This document shows positions 56,101 to 63,895 of a stretch of DNA of 64,000 nt, piece after piece. The notes beneath the pieces were generated by a model. The model worked only from the letters and a program-made list of their open reading frames with translations, did no database searches and was not told where the DNA came from. The stretch is from JABWBD01 sp040768665. Lineage in GTDB: Bacteria; Planctomycetota; Planctomycetia; Pirellulales; Thermoguttaceae. The stretch is from assembly GCA_040768665.1 (NCBI GenBank), contig JAXGMN010000026.1, forward strand, positions 132,149 to 196,148, in the 5' to 3' direction. Made by a program: the position numbers and the translations under genes. The stretch's first letter is position 1, and each line of letters starts with the position of its first letter.

Positions 56101-56569
56101 CACGCTGACCATGCTCGGGTTCATCCTGCTGATCGGTGTGGTGGTGAACAACGCGATCCTCCTGGTCCACCAGGCGCTGAATTTCATGCGGGGCATCGGC
56201 GAAGGCGAACACGATACGTTCGAGCCGCTGCCGCCGCGGGAAGCGATTCGCCAGTCGGTAAAGACCCGCATCCGGCCGATCTTCATGACCACGGCAACGA
56301 GTGTGTTCGGAATGTTGCCGCTGGTCTTGGCGCCGGGTCCTGGAAGCGAACTTTACCGCGGCCTCGGCGCGGTGGTCGTGGGCGGACTGGTCTGTTCCAC
56401 GCTCTTCACGCTCCTGGTCGTTCCGCTCTTGTTCAGCCTCGTCGTCGACGCAAAGTTGCTGGTGAGCCGGCGAAAAGCTTCGGAATTGCGGGCGGCCGTG
56501 ACAGTGGAAGCCGAGCAGGAAGAGCCGACGGACTCCCCGGCGGAACTGGCTCCCGTTTCGGCCCGATAG
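53171..56569 (+). CDS. RND-family efflux permease
   Basis: 1132 residues from GTG 53171, set by AGGAG seven bases upstream. Two homologous halves, each with one helix, a large periplasmic loop and five more helices, give 12 segments. Features: FSIENPVKVAVGVILILLFG, NAIVVLENIDRH in the fourth helix region (Asp pair for proton relay upstream: MVVDNAIV), and GVVVNNAILLVHQAL in the second half, where Asn replaces Asp. It belongs to the HAE/AcrB-like group. Substrates unknown: drugs, lipids or metals. Confidence 0.92.
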   Translation: MDLIRFSIENPVKVAVGVILILLFGVISLTAIPIQLTPDVERPVVTVRTEWRGRSPEEIEESILIEQEEKLKTLQGLWKMTSTADLGRAMITLEFNVGFPITRALQEVASRLDEVREYPDDVDRPVIRASDSASDDAVAYGLLEAEDPDYEVARCYDFADRFVKPALERIPGVAEIGIFGGREHQVQVRFHPVALAQRGITIDEFRNALRMDNVNESAGDMAHGRQDVRFRVMGQFESLEPLRRTIVKNDAEGVPIRVEDVADVVLDLEKKVYFDQCKGKTSMTVYVKRETGANVLDIMDDVRRVLAELNAPGGLLRSYKNDRYGLSLRLVADDTYYIHRSVGLVQENMVVGGGLAVLVLLLFLRSTRPTLIIAVAIPISVVGTFVVMALTGRNLNVISLAGLSFAVGMVVDNAIVVLENIDRHMAMGERAVEAAYRGTKEVWGAILSSTLTTVAVFAPVLTIQEESGQLFYDIALAVSAAVVLSLVVSVTVIPTAGTKFLRSRRKTHGPLGKALHSLFGLAPLLEWGCDTFARIIHLMTYRSLAGAWLRVVVIAAITIAAVGLSWALMLPASYLPDGNKNFTFGMMFNPPGYSLEQNTSVAERLEDSVRPYWEAKNSEEAGAIAPLVDMQTGKPIENVPALDEFFFVVSRGRVFMMTTSKDPENVRPVKAILTRAMSKIPGSYGYSSQRSIFGRNSGGSNSIEVEVVGTDMQRLKSSAAYLQNQLMATFSRFAVRSDPMTFNEAGPERQVVIDQVRAKELGLNVQSLAVAARALIDGAVVGDFNFDGDNIDLVVIRDPHIELTPDDLAEVPLAVAEEDGRRAILPLGDVVHFVEADASQSIRRVEQRRAVTFTVNPPAEMALEEAQAKIDELVAAARRAGGMASDVRVNLSGNADKLTQVRTALLGDWTGWNVESLKSVGLSRFFLALLITYLLMAALFESFLYPFVILLSVPLATVGGFIGLRFVRVMDPTQQLDTLTMLGFILLIGVVVNNAILLVHQALNFMRGIGEGEHDTFEPLPPREAIRQSVKTRIRPIFMTTATSVFGMLPLVLAPGPGSELYRGLGAVVVGGLVCSTLFTLLVVPLLFSLVVDAKLLVSRRKASELRAAVTVEAEQEEPTDSPAELAPVSAR

Positions 56570-56592
56570 AACCCGGCCGCGTGGCGGACGAT

Positions 56593-56979
56593 ATGCGTGT
56601 TTTCAGCGATTCTTCCTCGCGTTCTCCGGGCGAACCTTTCCAGGAATGCATCTTGCCGGAAGGTGACGACTGGAGCCTCCCGCCAGGACGTCGGCAGTTT
56701 CGGCTGCGCGGACTCCTTTGGCTGCTGACCGTCGGTGCGGTGGTGATGGCGGTGGGGAGGACGTTGGGCGGTGGTCCTGTCGAGTTGATCGTCGCCCTGT
56801 TTTTCACAATCGCTGTCTGGTGGCAGCTTGCAGAGATCCGCGGTGTGCCAATCCCGCGAGAGCCTAACGATCGTGCGGAGAAGTTGCGGGAGGAGATCAG
56901 ACGATGGCAGGCGGAGCGCCAAGTGCGACACCCGGAAACGGCTGGCGAAGATGACGTGGTTGGCCCCCAGGCGGTCTAA
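56593..56979 (+). CDS. Small membrane protein, hypothetical
   Basis: 128 residues with two hydrophobic segments, LRGLLWLLTVGAVVMAVG and VELIVALFFTIAVWWQL, and an Arg/Glu-rich C-terminal helix (EKLREEIRRWQAERQVR). It begins 23 bases after the RND permease stop, so it is probably in the same operon. I recognise no family. Confidence 0.65.
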   Translation: MRVFSDSSSRSPGEPFQECILPEGDDWSLPPGRRQFRLRGLLWLLTVGAVVMAVGRTLGGGPVELIVALFFTIAVWWQLAEIRGVPIPREPNDRAEKLREEIRRWQAERQVRHPETAGEDDVVGPQAV

Positions 56980-57121
56980 TCTGCGACAAGCCTTCTTCGC
57001 TGCTTAGGGGCCGCTGGCCTCTCGTCCCGGAGTGAGATAGGTTGGCGCGTTGCACGCCACCGGATCGTCTGCTTGCTTCCCACCCGCGGCTGCGCTACAC
57101 TGGCAGACTGTGAACAGACTA

Positions 57122-57223
57122 AGAGCCTATCCCAAAACCGTCGGGGACTGGCTCATTTTGCGGAGTCTTCGGAGCAAAATGTGCCTGTCCCCCTTCTCCG
57201 TGCGAGGTTTTGGGATAGGCTCT
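57122..57223. repeat. REPIN-like palindrome, copy A2
   Basis: The same unit as 30295-30395 in opposite orientation: outer arms agagcctatcccaaaacc (57122) and ggttttgggataggctct (57206-57223), perfect here, and inner arms ggggactggctcattttgc with gcaaaatgtgcctgtcccc. Immediately upstream of the Gfo/Idh gene. Confidence 0.9.
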
Positions 57224-57263
57224 AAGCTAAGCCGCCGCTACGACATTCCCGGGAGATCGACTC

Positions 57264-58604
57264 ATGAACCATCACAGGCATTCGCGTCGGACTTTTCTGA
57301 AAGCTGCTTCCACGGCGGCCGCGGTCGCTACGTTCATCCCGCGGACGGTGTGGGGCGCCGGCGAGCAGGTTAACGTCGGCTGCGTCGGCATCGGCGGGAA
57401 AGGCGCGAGCGACGTGACCGGCGCAGCCGGGGCCGGCGGCAATATCATCGCGCTGTGCGACGTCGATACGAAGCGGCGGGGTCCCAAGATCGTCGAGCAG
57501 TTTCCCAAGGCGACGTTCTATCACGACTTCCGCGAAATGCTCGAGAAGGAGAAGAATCTCGACGCAGTCACCGTCTCCACGCCCGACCACACCCACGTGC
57601 ACCCGGCAGTCATGGCGATGCGTCTGGGCAAGCATGTCTATTGCCAGAAGCCGCTGACGCATTCGATCTGGGAAGCGAGGCTGATGACCGATACTGCCCG
57701 GGAAACGGGGGTCGCGACCCAGATGGGCAACCAGGCTCATGCCGGCGAGCCGATCCGCCGGGCGGTGGAGTTGGTTCGCGCAGGGATGATCGGCAAGGTC
57801 AACGAGGTCCACGCCTGGACCAACCGGCCGATCTGGCCGCAGGCAGTGCAGGAAAAGCCCGCCGGCGAACCGGTGCCGGAAACTCTCGATTGGGACCTCT
57901 GGCTGGGCCCGGCGCCCGACCAGCCGTACAGTTCCGCCTACGTGCCGTTCAAGTGGCGAGGTTGGTGGGATTTCGGCACCGGGGCGCTGGGCGACATGGG
58001 CTGTCACATCCTCGATATGCCGTTCTGGGCGCTCGATCTCAAGTATCCGACCTCCGTCGAAGCCCAACAGGAGGGAAACACGCCCGTTTCGGGACCGGTC
58101 TGGTCAACGGTCACCTATACGTTCCCGGCCGGAGCCAACCACAACGAATTGAAGTACGTCTGGTACGACGGCGTCTCGAAACAGGGCGGCCATACGCCGC
58201 CGGCAGAAGTCCTCGCCGACGCCGGGATGCCGCCGGACGAGGCCGTTAGCCGATTCAATCTTGTGATGATTGGCGAGAAGGGCAAGCTCTATTTCAATCG
58301 CGGCAACACGAAGTGGGTCACCAGCCCAAAATCGCTGTCGGAGCAGTACACGAGCACCCCGGTGACCCTCGCGCGCGTTGCCAACGAAGACGTGGAATGG
58401 ATCACGGCCTGCAAGGGCGGTCCCGCGGCCTTGTCGAACTTCAGCTACTCCGGTCCTTTGACGGAGTTCGTCCTTCTGGGCAATCTGGCCGTCCGCGCCG
58501 GACAGAAGATCGAGTGGAACGGTGAGCGGATGAAAGCGACGAACTGCCCCGCGGCCGACCAGTATATCCGGCGGGCATATCGTAAGGGATGGGAGCTGAC
58601 ATAG
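57264..58604 (+). CDS. Tat-exported Gfo/Idh/MocA oxidoreductase
   Basis: 446 residues. HSRRTFLKAASTAAAVATF is a twin-arginine signal. A Rossmann segment (VNVGCVGIGGKGASDV) binds NAD(P), and YCQKPLTHSIWEAR carries the catalytic-type Lys of the family. The C-terminal domain has WDLWLGPAP, FKWRGWWDFGTGALGDMGCH and the conserved GGxHP-like spacing. Such exported Gfo/Idh proteins are a planctomycete hallmark and probably oxidise or rearrange sugars. A GGGAGA site precedes the ATG. Confidence 0.93.
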   Translation: MNHHRHSRRTFLKAASTAAAVATFIPRTVWGAGEQVNVGCVGIGGKGASDVTGAAGAGGNIIALCDVDTKRRGPKIVEQFPKATFYHDFREMLEKEKNLDAVTVSTPDHTHVHPAVMAMRLGKHVYCQKPLTHSIWEARLMTDTARETGVATQMGNQAHAGEPIRRAVELVRAGMIGKVNEVHAWTNRPIWPQAVQEKPAGEPVPETLDWDLWLGPAPDQPYSSAYVPFKWRGWWDFGTGALGDMGCHILDMPFWALDLKYPTSVEAQQEGNTPVSGPVWSTVTYTFPAGANHNELKYVWYDGVSKQGGHTPPAEVLADAGMPPDEAVSRFNLVMIGEKGKLYFNRGNTKWVTSPKSLSEQYTSTPVTLARVANEDVEWITACKGGPAALSNFSYSGPLTEFVLLGNLAVRAGQKIEWNGERMKATNCPAADQYIRRAYRKGWELT

Positions 58605-58648
58605 GGCAAGTAGATGCTCGCACAACGGATTGGGTGATATAATTCAGG

Positions 58649-58771
58649 GTAACCGTTCACGGGGTGGTCGGGGACTGGTCCATTTTTCGGCCATTGCGCG
58701 CATTTTGGCGACAAAGACGTTGGCCGAAAACATGGACCTGTCCCCCTCTCCTCCGCCCCGTGAACGGTTAC
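58649..58771. mobile_element. gtaaccgttcac element, copy B2, with 9-bp flanking direct repeats
   Basis: The inverted ends gtaaccgttcacgggg (58649-58664) and ccccgtgaacggttac (58756-58771) are perfect. The inner part matches the element at 46901: ggggactggtccatttttcgg and ccgaaaacatggacctgtcccc. Directly outside, taattcagg occurs at 58640-58648 and again at 58772-58780, as expected for a target-site duplication. It encodes nothing, so it would be a non-autonomous element. Confidence 0.8.
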
Positions 58772-58800
58772 TAATTCAGGTTGTCGACGTGAAGTAAAGA

Positions 58801-58953
58801 GCTCGAACTGCAAACGCCGCCACCGGGTCTATCCCGGTGGGGCGATGTTTGGCAACGACAAACCGCACTCCCACAGGTGTGTTTGCATAGCCTTGGTAGT
58901 TGCCAAACATCGCCCCGCCGACGCGGGGTCGGCGGTGGCGATTACAGCTTGAG
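58801..58953. repeat. Palindromic element, copy D2
   Basis: 153 bp with ends gctcgaactg and cagcttgagc. Outer parts gcaaacgccgccacc and ggcggtggcg, and cgatgtttggcaac against gttgccaaacatcg, repeat the sequence of the 43459-43677 element. The long inner hairpin of that copy is replaced by unrelated sequence. Confidence 0.85.
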
Positions 58954-58998
58954 CAAAGCGGCTTCCGGGCGGGGTGAAGTCACCCCGCCGATGTTCCC

Positions 58999-60252
58999 AT
59001 GGCGCAGGAGCCAGATGTGAGCGATTGCTGGGAGTCCGGTTCGGCCGATGCGAGTTTTTCCGTGCCGTTCGTGCACCGTCTGCGATTTACGCACGACCTT
59101 TTCGGCACCGACCGGCATGTCCTCGCCGGACTGCTGGAACCCTCGGGGGATCGACTCGCGCGCGTGCAGTTCTGGATCGACGCCCATGTCGCGGAAGCCC
59201 GGAACGATCTGACGGAGAGGATCCAACGCTTCGCCGGGGAGTATTCCGACCGGGTCATCTTGACCGGCCCGCCCCGGATCGTCGCGGGCGGCGAGGCGCT
59301 GAAGAACGACATTCACGTACTCGAACGGATGCTTTCGGAATTCCACTCCGCGGGGCTCGACCGCCGCAGCTATGTCGTCGTGATCGGCGGCGGCGCGGTT
59401 CTCGACACGGTGGGGTTTGCCGCTTCGCTCGCCCATCGCGGTCTGCGGCTGGTGCGGCTGCCGACCACCACGCTGGCGCAAGCGGATTCTGCGGTGGGTG
59501 TGAAAAGCGGCGTCAATCTGTACAACACGAAGAACTGGTTGGGTGCGTTCGCCCCGCCGTGGGCCGTGGTCAACGATGCAGGCCTGTTGGAAACGCTTCC
59601 GGATCGCGATTTTCTGGCCGGCTTCTCCGAGGCCGTGAAGGTTTCGCTGCTGAAGGATTCAGGGCTGTTCGACGAACTGTGCGAAGCGGCGCCTCAGGTT
59701 CGCCGCCGTGAGATGCCGGTATGCCTGCCGATCATCCGCCGGTCGGCCGAACTGCACATGGAGCATATCACGCGCGGGGGCGATCCGTTCGAGATGCTGG
59801 AGGCACGCCCGCTGGATTTCGGCCACTGGTCGGCCCATAGACTGGAAGCGATGAGCAGTTTCGGCCTGCGGCACGGCGAAGCGGTGGCCATCGGAGTAGC
59901 CATCGATACCGTCTATGCTTCGTTGGCCCTGGGCCTGCCCGCGAGCGATGCGATTCGAGTTCTGGCCTGCCTGGCACAGTTGGGGTTTGCTCTGAACCAT
60001 CCCCAGCTCGAGGATCTGGAGGCATTGCTCGGAGGCCTCGAAGAATTCCGCCAGCATCTCGGCGGCCGGCTGACGCTGACCATGTTGGCCGCCATTGGTG
60101 ACCCGATCGACGTGCATGACGTCGATCGCGACCTTATGGGACGTGCCGTTGCCGAGGTCCGACGGTATGCGAACGCCTGCCGGGCTTCGCGCACATGCTC
60201 ATCGCAGCCCGAGCCGTGCGGCCCCAAGGGGTTCGAGTTCCAGTTGCTGTAA
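58999..60252 (+). CDS. eboD: 3-dehydroquinate-synthase-like protein, EboD type
   Basis: 417 residues of the AroB superfamily. GGGAVLDTVGFAAS and LPTTTLAQADSAVGVKSG are the NAD/phosphate-binding blocks; EAVKVSLLKD, HWSAHRLE and RHGEAVAIG supply the Glu/His/His metal ligands. The N-terminal region FSVPFVHRLRFTHDLF and a large C-terminal helical part fit EboD of the eboABCDEF gene set better than AroB, which is shorter. No other ebo gene is seen in the window, so the name is tentative. Confidence 0.75.
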   Translation: MAQEPDVSDCWESGSADASFSVPFVHRLRFTHDLFGTDRHVLAGLLEPSGDRLARVQFWIDAHVAEARNDLTERIQRFAGEYSDRVILTGPPRIVAGGEALKNDIHVLERMLSEFHSAGLDRRSYVVVIGGGAVLDTVGFAASLAHRGLRLVRLPTTTLAQADSAVGVKSGVNLYNTKNWLGAFAPPWAVVNDAGLLETLPDRDFLAGFSEAVKVSLLKDSGLFDELCEAAPQVRRREMPVCLPIIRRSAELHMEHITRGGDPFEMLEARPLDFGHWSAHRLEAMSSFGLRHGEAVAIGVAIDTVYASLALGLPASDAIRVLACLAQLGFALNHPQLEDLEALLGGLEEFRQHLGGRLTLTMLAAIGDPIDVHDVDRDLMGRAVAEVRRYANACRASRTCSSQPEPCGPKGFEFQLL

Positions 60253-60805
60253 ACGGAGCATCGCGGCGGCCGCACGAATTCACACGCAGGCAATGGAAAT
60301 CGTCGCCCAACCGTCCAAAGGTCCGATAATAGCTCCACCAGCGGGCGGCGTCTCGGAATCGCGGCGGCAAGGCGGGTGGCAAGGAATCGATGATTGTCTG
60401 GATCGCATCAGCCACGCGGTTCAGGAGAGCTTCGTACTTGGGAAATGCCTCGGCATCGCGAGTAGAGAACTTGGCGATCTCCCGGCGGTTCGACAGCTCG
60501 TCATGCCCCAAGAGGAGGTGGCGGCCATCGAGAAGCGGAGTGAAGGATGAGGGGTCGCGGGGTAAAATCTCCAAGCCGTGCCGGGCCAGCTCCAATTCCC
60601 GTATGATCTCAGGCAGGAAGAGGCTGATCACGTAGGCGGCAGGAGACGATTGGAAGCCCGGCCAGAGTTCCTCGGTGGAGGTGCAGCCGCCCAGCACGTG
60701 TCGCTTTTCGACGACGAGCACTTTCTTGCCGGCCTTCGCCAGATAGGCGGCAGCGACCAATCCATTGTGCCCCGCGCCGATGACCACGCAATCGTACGTT
60801 GGCAT
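60134..60805 (-). pseudogene. 3'-truncated FAD-dependent oxidoreductase (phytoene-desaturase/PYROXD2-like)
   Basis: Residues 1 to about 170 are a clear FAD-binding amine-oxidase-like start: VVIGAGHNGLVAAAYLAKAG (Rossmann GxGxxG), VVEKRHVLGGCTSTEELWPG, FQSSPAAYVISLFLPEIIRE. Full members run about 500-540 residues. After about 60285 the frame continues for ~50 codons as the antisense of the EboD-like gene's end, without family character. So about two thirds of the protein, with the substrate domain, are lost. It is divergent from the GH36 gene. Confidence 0.7.
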
Positions 60806-61180
60806 CGCATGCTCCTTGGGCTATCGGTCCGATAGGGGAGGAACCAACACGCGGATACAAGCATTGCTGAGGATCTTGCCAGTCGGTCCCAGGTACCGTC
60901 GATGCGTCGTCTTCTCGTGCGTCAAAGCCCCGATTGTGCGCAAAACCCGCTCGCGCAATGGCATTGCACATTGTATCTCCTTGTCTTCCACTTGTCTTCC
61001 ACCCTTGTCTTCATTCGCTGGCATGTTTGGATGGGGAAAAAACGCAACGGCATAGGAACCTGCCTCGTTTTATCTCGAAGCAGGCGACTTGCGACGGGTT
61101 TGGAAGAGGACTACGATGGCCGATGCCCGAAGAGAGGGATCGAAGAATCGGTACAGCAAGGCTGGGTGAAGGGTAGTCAC
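60806..61180. other. Intergenic region, nothing recognised
   Basis: 375 bases between the truncated oxidoreductase and the chosen GH36 start. The GH36 frame is open back to 60902 but this part is Cys/Arg-rich and has no domain. It should hold the promoter of GH36. Confidence 0.5.
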
Positions 61181-63763
61181 ATGGATTTGCGAAATTTCGC
61201 CGTCGCGTTTTTTCTGGTGACGTCAGCAGTCGCGGGCCGGGCGGCGGAACCGGTCCAGGTGGTTCCGCCCAAGAACGGGCAACTCGATGTCCGCCGGCAG
61301 GATTACGGGGCGTTTGTTCCTAACCAATCCGTCTTGAAGACGCCATTGCGGATCGGCTCGAAGGATATCCGCCGCGGGCTGGGATCCCATACCCACAGCG
61401 AAATCGTCGTGCGACTCCCCTCGCCCGGGCAGCGCTTCGAGGCCACGATCGGCGTGGACCACAATCGCGACACGAAAGGTGGGCGTGGAAGCGTCGTGTT
61501 CCTCGTCGAGGTGGGCGGCAAGAAGGTCGCGAAGTCGGCCACCTTGCGTGGCGGAGACGAGCCGGCTAGCCTCGCGGTCGATCTCAACGGAGCCGTTGAG
61601 TTCACGCTTCGAGCGACCGACGCCGGCGACGGTCCTTGGGCCGATCACGCCGACTGGGGCGAAGCCAAGGTAACGCTGGCCGATGGGCGGACCCTCTGGC
61701 TCGACGAATCCGAGACGCGGACCACGGACATGATCGCCAAGCCCGCGCGGGGCGCCGCTGAGCCGGCCGCCGAAGTCCCTTGGGCGACGGAACTCAAAGC
61801 CGGTGCCCGCCGCGAGGCATGGACCCTCGTCACCGACGACACGCAATTGACCGTCGGCGCCACCGTCGATCATAAGCTGTGCGTCTTCGAGCTGAGCAGC
61901 CGAGCCGCGGGTTGGAACTGGACCCAAGCTCCTTCGGCCTTCCCGCTCGTGGAGCAAGCGGAGATGGCGGGCGTCGAGTATCGCCCGGACTGGGTTTTCC
62001 AGGAAGGAACCCTCGATCGGAGCGACGGGACCAAGGTGACCCTCCACTTCACGAGTTGCCGGCCGGCGCTCGATTTGAAATCCGTCTGGCACGCCCGCGG
62101 CGGCCCGGGGCCGATTCGCCACACGATGTTCATCCGGAATCAGGCCGACCAGCCGGTGGTCATTTCCAAGCAGGAGAGTCTGGCGTTGCACGCGGTCGGC
62201 CCCGACAACCGGACGAGCGTCTGCTACATCAACGACGACGGTTCTCTTCCGGATGCGACGGGGGTCTATCATGACACCCTGACCCCGCAGTACCGAAAGA
62301 CGCTGCGGATCTCCGAGGAGCAGGACTGGATTCCCTTCGCGATGGTCGATGCGGCCGGGATGCACGGGATCTACGCGGGCTGGGAGTGGAGCATCGGGCG
62401 GCTGACGCTGGCGGGCGACTCCGCCTCCCGCGGCGTTTTCCTGCAGGCCGGCAGCCGCGGGGACTTTCGCACCCGGTTGGCAGCCGGCGCGACGTTCGAG
62501 GTGCCGCCCGCTTTCGTGGGTGCGTATGCGGGCGACCTTGACGACGCCGGCAACCGGCTTCGCAAGTACTTGTTCAACTACTCCATTCCGACCGCACTGA
62601 GGAACGATGCGACGTATCCCAAGGTGGAATGGAACGCCTTTGCCGCCACAGGCAAAGCTCAGGGAAGCTGGGATTCGGTCGAGGCAAAGTATTACCCGCT
62701 CGTCGATCAGATTGCCCCCTTGGGATTCGAGGAGGTGGTGCTCGACGTCGGTTGGTGGCAGGGCGACACCAAAAACCAGCCGCACCCGCCGGTCGGCGAC
62801 TCGATCGACTGGCCGAAAGGGATGCTCGCGGCGCGGAACCACGCCAACGCCGCGGGGATGCGTTTCGGGCTGTACTGGAACTGCAATCCGCCGATGACAA
62901 CGGCCGAGGGAATCCGGCACCGTCGCGAAGACGCCAAGTATCTCTACGAGAAATTCCGCATCGACTTCTTCCGCTCCGACGGGACGGACGGAAACGTGCT
63001 CCAGACCGGCGGCTACGGGCCGGGGACTCGTGCCCTCGGCGCCTCCGACGCCGGCTACTGGCAGACGAAGGGCTACTACGAGGTGCTGGACTCGCTCTAT
63101 GCCGAGATCGGCAACTTCTCCTACGAAAACTGCTCGGGCGGCGGCCGAATCAAGGACTACGGCATCCTGCGGCGCAGCTTCAAGGTCCAGAACCAGGACC
63201 GCTACTATCCCTTGGACGCGCGGCAGTCGTTCTACGATGCGTCCCACGCCCTGCATCCGATGCAACTGGCGACCCTGACCGGATCGTGGGCCAAGTGGCA
63301 GGCCGAAGGTTCGCTCTACGAGTTTCGTTCCAGCGCGCTCGGGGCCGCCACCTGGCACCCCGACGCTCCCCGCGGCGGCAACGGCGGCCCGGTCTGGTCC
63401 GCCGAGCAGAAAGACGCCATCAAGCGGGCGGTGACAACCTACAAGACCAGGCTCCGACCGTTGATTCGAAATGCCGACCTTTACCACATCTTCCCTCGCC
63501 CCGACGGCAAGCGTTGGGACGGCGTCGAGTATTTCGATCCCCAGGCGAAGAAGGGCGTCGTGTACCTGTTCAAGCCGGCGGCGCAGCCCGATTCGACGAC
63601 CGTCCGCCTCTGCGGCCTCGTCAAGGACGCCCGTTACCGGGTGACGTTCGAGGACGGCTCCAATCCTGCCGTGTTGAAGACAGGCGCGGAACTCGCGGCC
63701 GGGATCGACGTCACCCTGCGAGGCGAACGGGCCTCCGAACTGATGTTCTTCGAGCAGTTCTGA
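61181..63763 (+). CDS. NPCBM plus GH36-type alpha-galactosidase
   Basis: 860 residues from ATG 61181, where AAGG lies upstream and a signal peptide begins (MDLRNFAVAFFLVTSAVAG). Residues about 35-150 form an NPCBM carbohydrate-binding domain (LRIGSKDIRRGLGSHTHSEI). The GH36/melibiase barrel follows, with LDVGWWQGD, the nucleophile Asp600 in FFRSDGTDG and acid/base Asp659 in ENCSGGGRIKD. The latter has IKD where GH36 has FD, a slight deviation. The C-terminal beta domain ends ERASELMFFEQF. It should cleave terminal alpha-galactosides, with export to the periplasm. Confidence 0.88.
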   Translation: MDLRNFAVAFFLVTSAVAGRAAEPVQVVPPKNGQLDVRRQDYGAFVPNQSVLKTPLRIGSKDIRRGLGSHTHSEIVVRLPSPGQRFEATIGVDHNRDTKGGRGSVVFLVEVGGKKVAKSATLRGGDEPASLAVDLNGAVEFTLRATDAGDGPWADHADWGEAKVTLADGRTLWLDESETRTTDMIAKPARGAAEPAAEVPWATELKAGARREAWTLVTDDTQLTVGATVDHKLCVFELSSRAAGWNWTQAPSAFPLVEQAEMAGVEYRPDWVFQEGTLDRSDGTKVTLHFTSCRPALDLKSVWHARGGPGPIRHTMFIRNQADQPVVISKQESLALHAVGPDNRTSVCYINDDGSLPDATGVYHDTLTPQYRKTLRISEEQDWIPFAMVDAAGMHGIYAGWEWSIGRLTLAGDSASRGVFLQAGSRGDFRTRLAAGATFEVPPAFVGAYAGDLDDAGNRLRKYLFNYSIPTALRNDATYPKVEWNAFAATGKAQGSWDSVEAKYYPLVDQIAPLGFEEVVLDVGWWQGDTKNQPHPPVGDSIDWPKGMLAARNHANAAGMRFGLYWNCNPPMTTAEGIRHRREDAKYLYEKFRIDFFRSDGTDGNVLQTGGYGPGTRALGASDAGYWQTKGYYEVLDSLYAEIGNFSYENCSGGGRIKDYGILRRSFKVQNQDRYYPLDARQSFYDASHALHPMQLATLTGSWAKWQAEGSLYEFRSSALGAATWHPDAPRGGNGGPVWSAEQKDAIKRAVTTYKTRLRPLIRNADLYHIFPRPDGKRWDGVEYFDPQAKKGVVYLFKPAAQPDSTTVRLCGLVKDARYRVTFEDGSNPAVLKTGAELAAGIDVTLRGERASELMFFEQF

Positions 63764-63770
63764 CGCTCCC

Positions 63771-63883
63771 CTATCGCCCGGTGAGATCCAAAGCCGAGTC
63801 CTGCGGGAACTCGATGTATTTCACCACACCGTCGCGCCAGTAGTGGAGATTGACCTTCAAGGTGTCCTCCGGGGCCAATCGGG
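63771..63883 (-). pseudogene. C-terminal fragment of an unidentified gene
   Basis: A minus frame reads DTLKVNLHYWRDGVVKYIEF, then PQDSALDLTGR and a stop. A TGA sits just upstream in the same frame, where the transposase sequence begins. It looks like the tail of a gene cut by the insertion; I do not recognise the family. Confidence 0.3.
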
Positions 63884-63895
63884 GTCAGCGCCCTG

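Larger units (their letters stand above)
58605..58998. other. Intergenic region filled by two palindromic elements
   Basis: About 394 bases between the Gfo/Idh and EboD-like genes, occupied by the element at 58649-58771 and the element at 58801-58953. There is no gene. Confidence 0.8.

Noticed and set aside
57119..57231. ctaag direct repeats around copy A2 as a target-site duplication
   Set aside because: They overlap the inverted arm and occur twice on the right side, so the boundaries are ambiguous.
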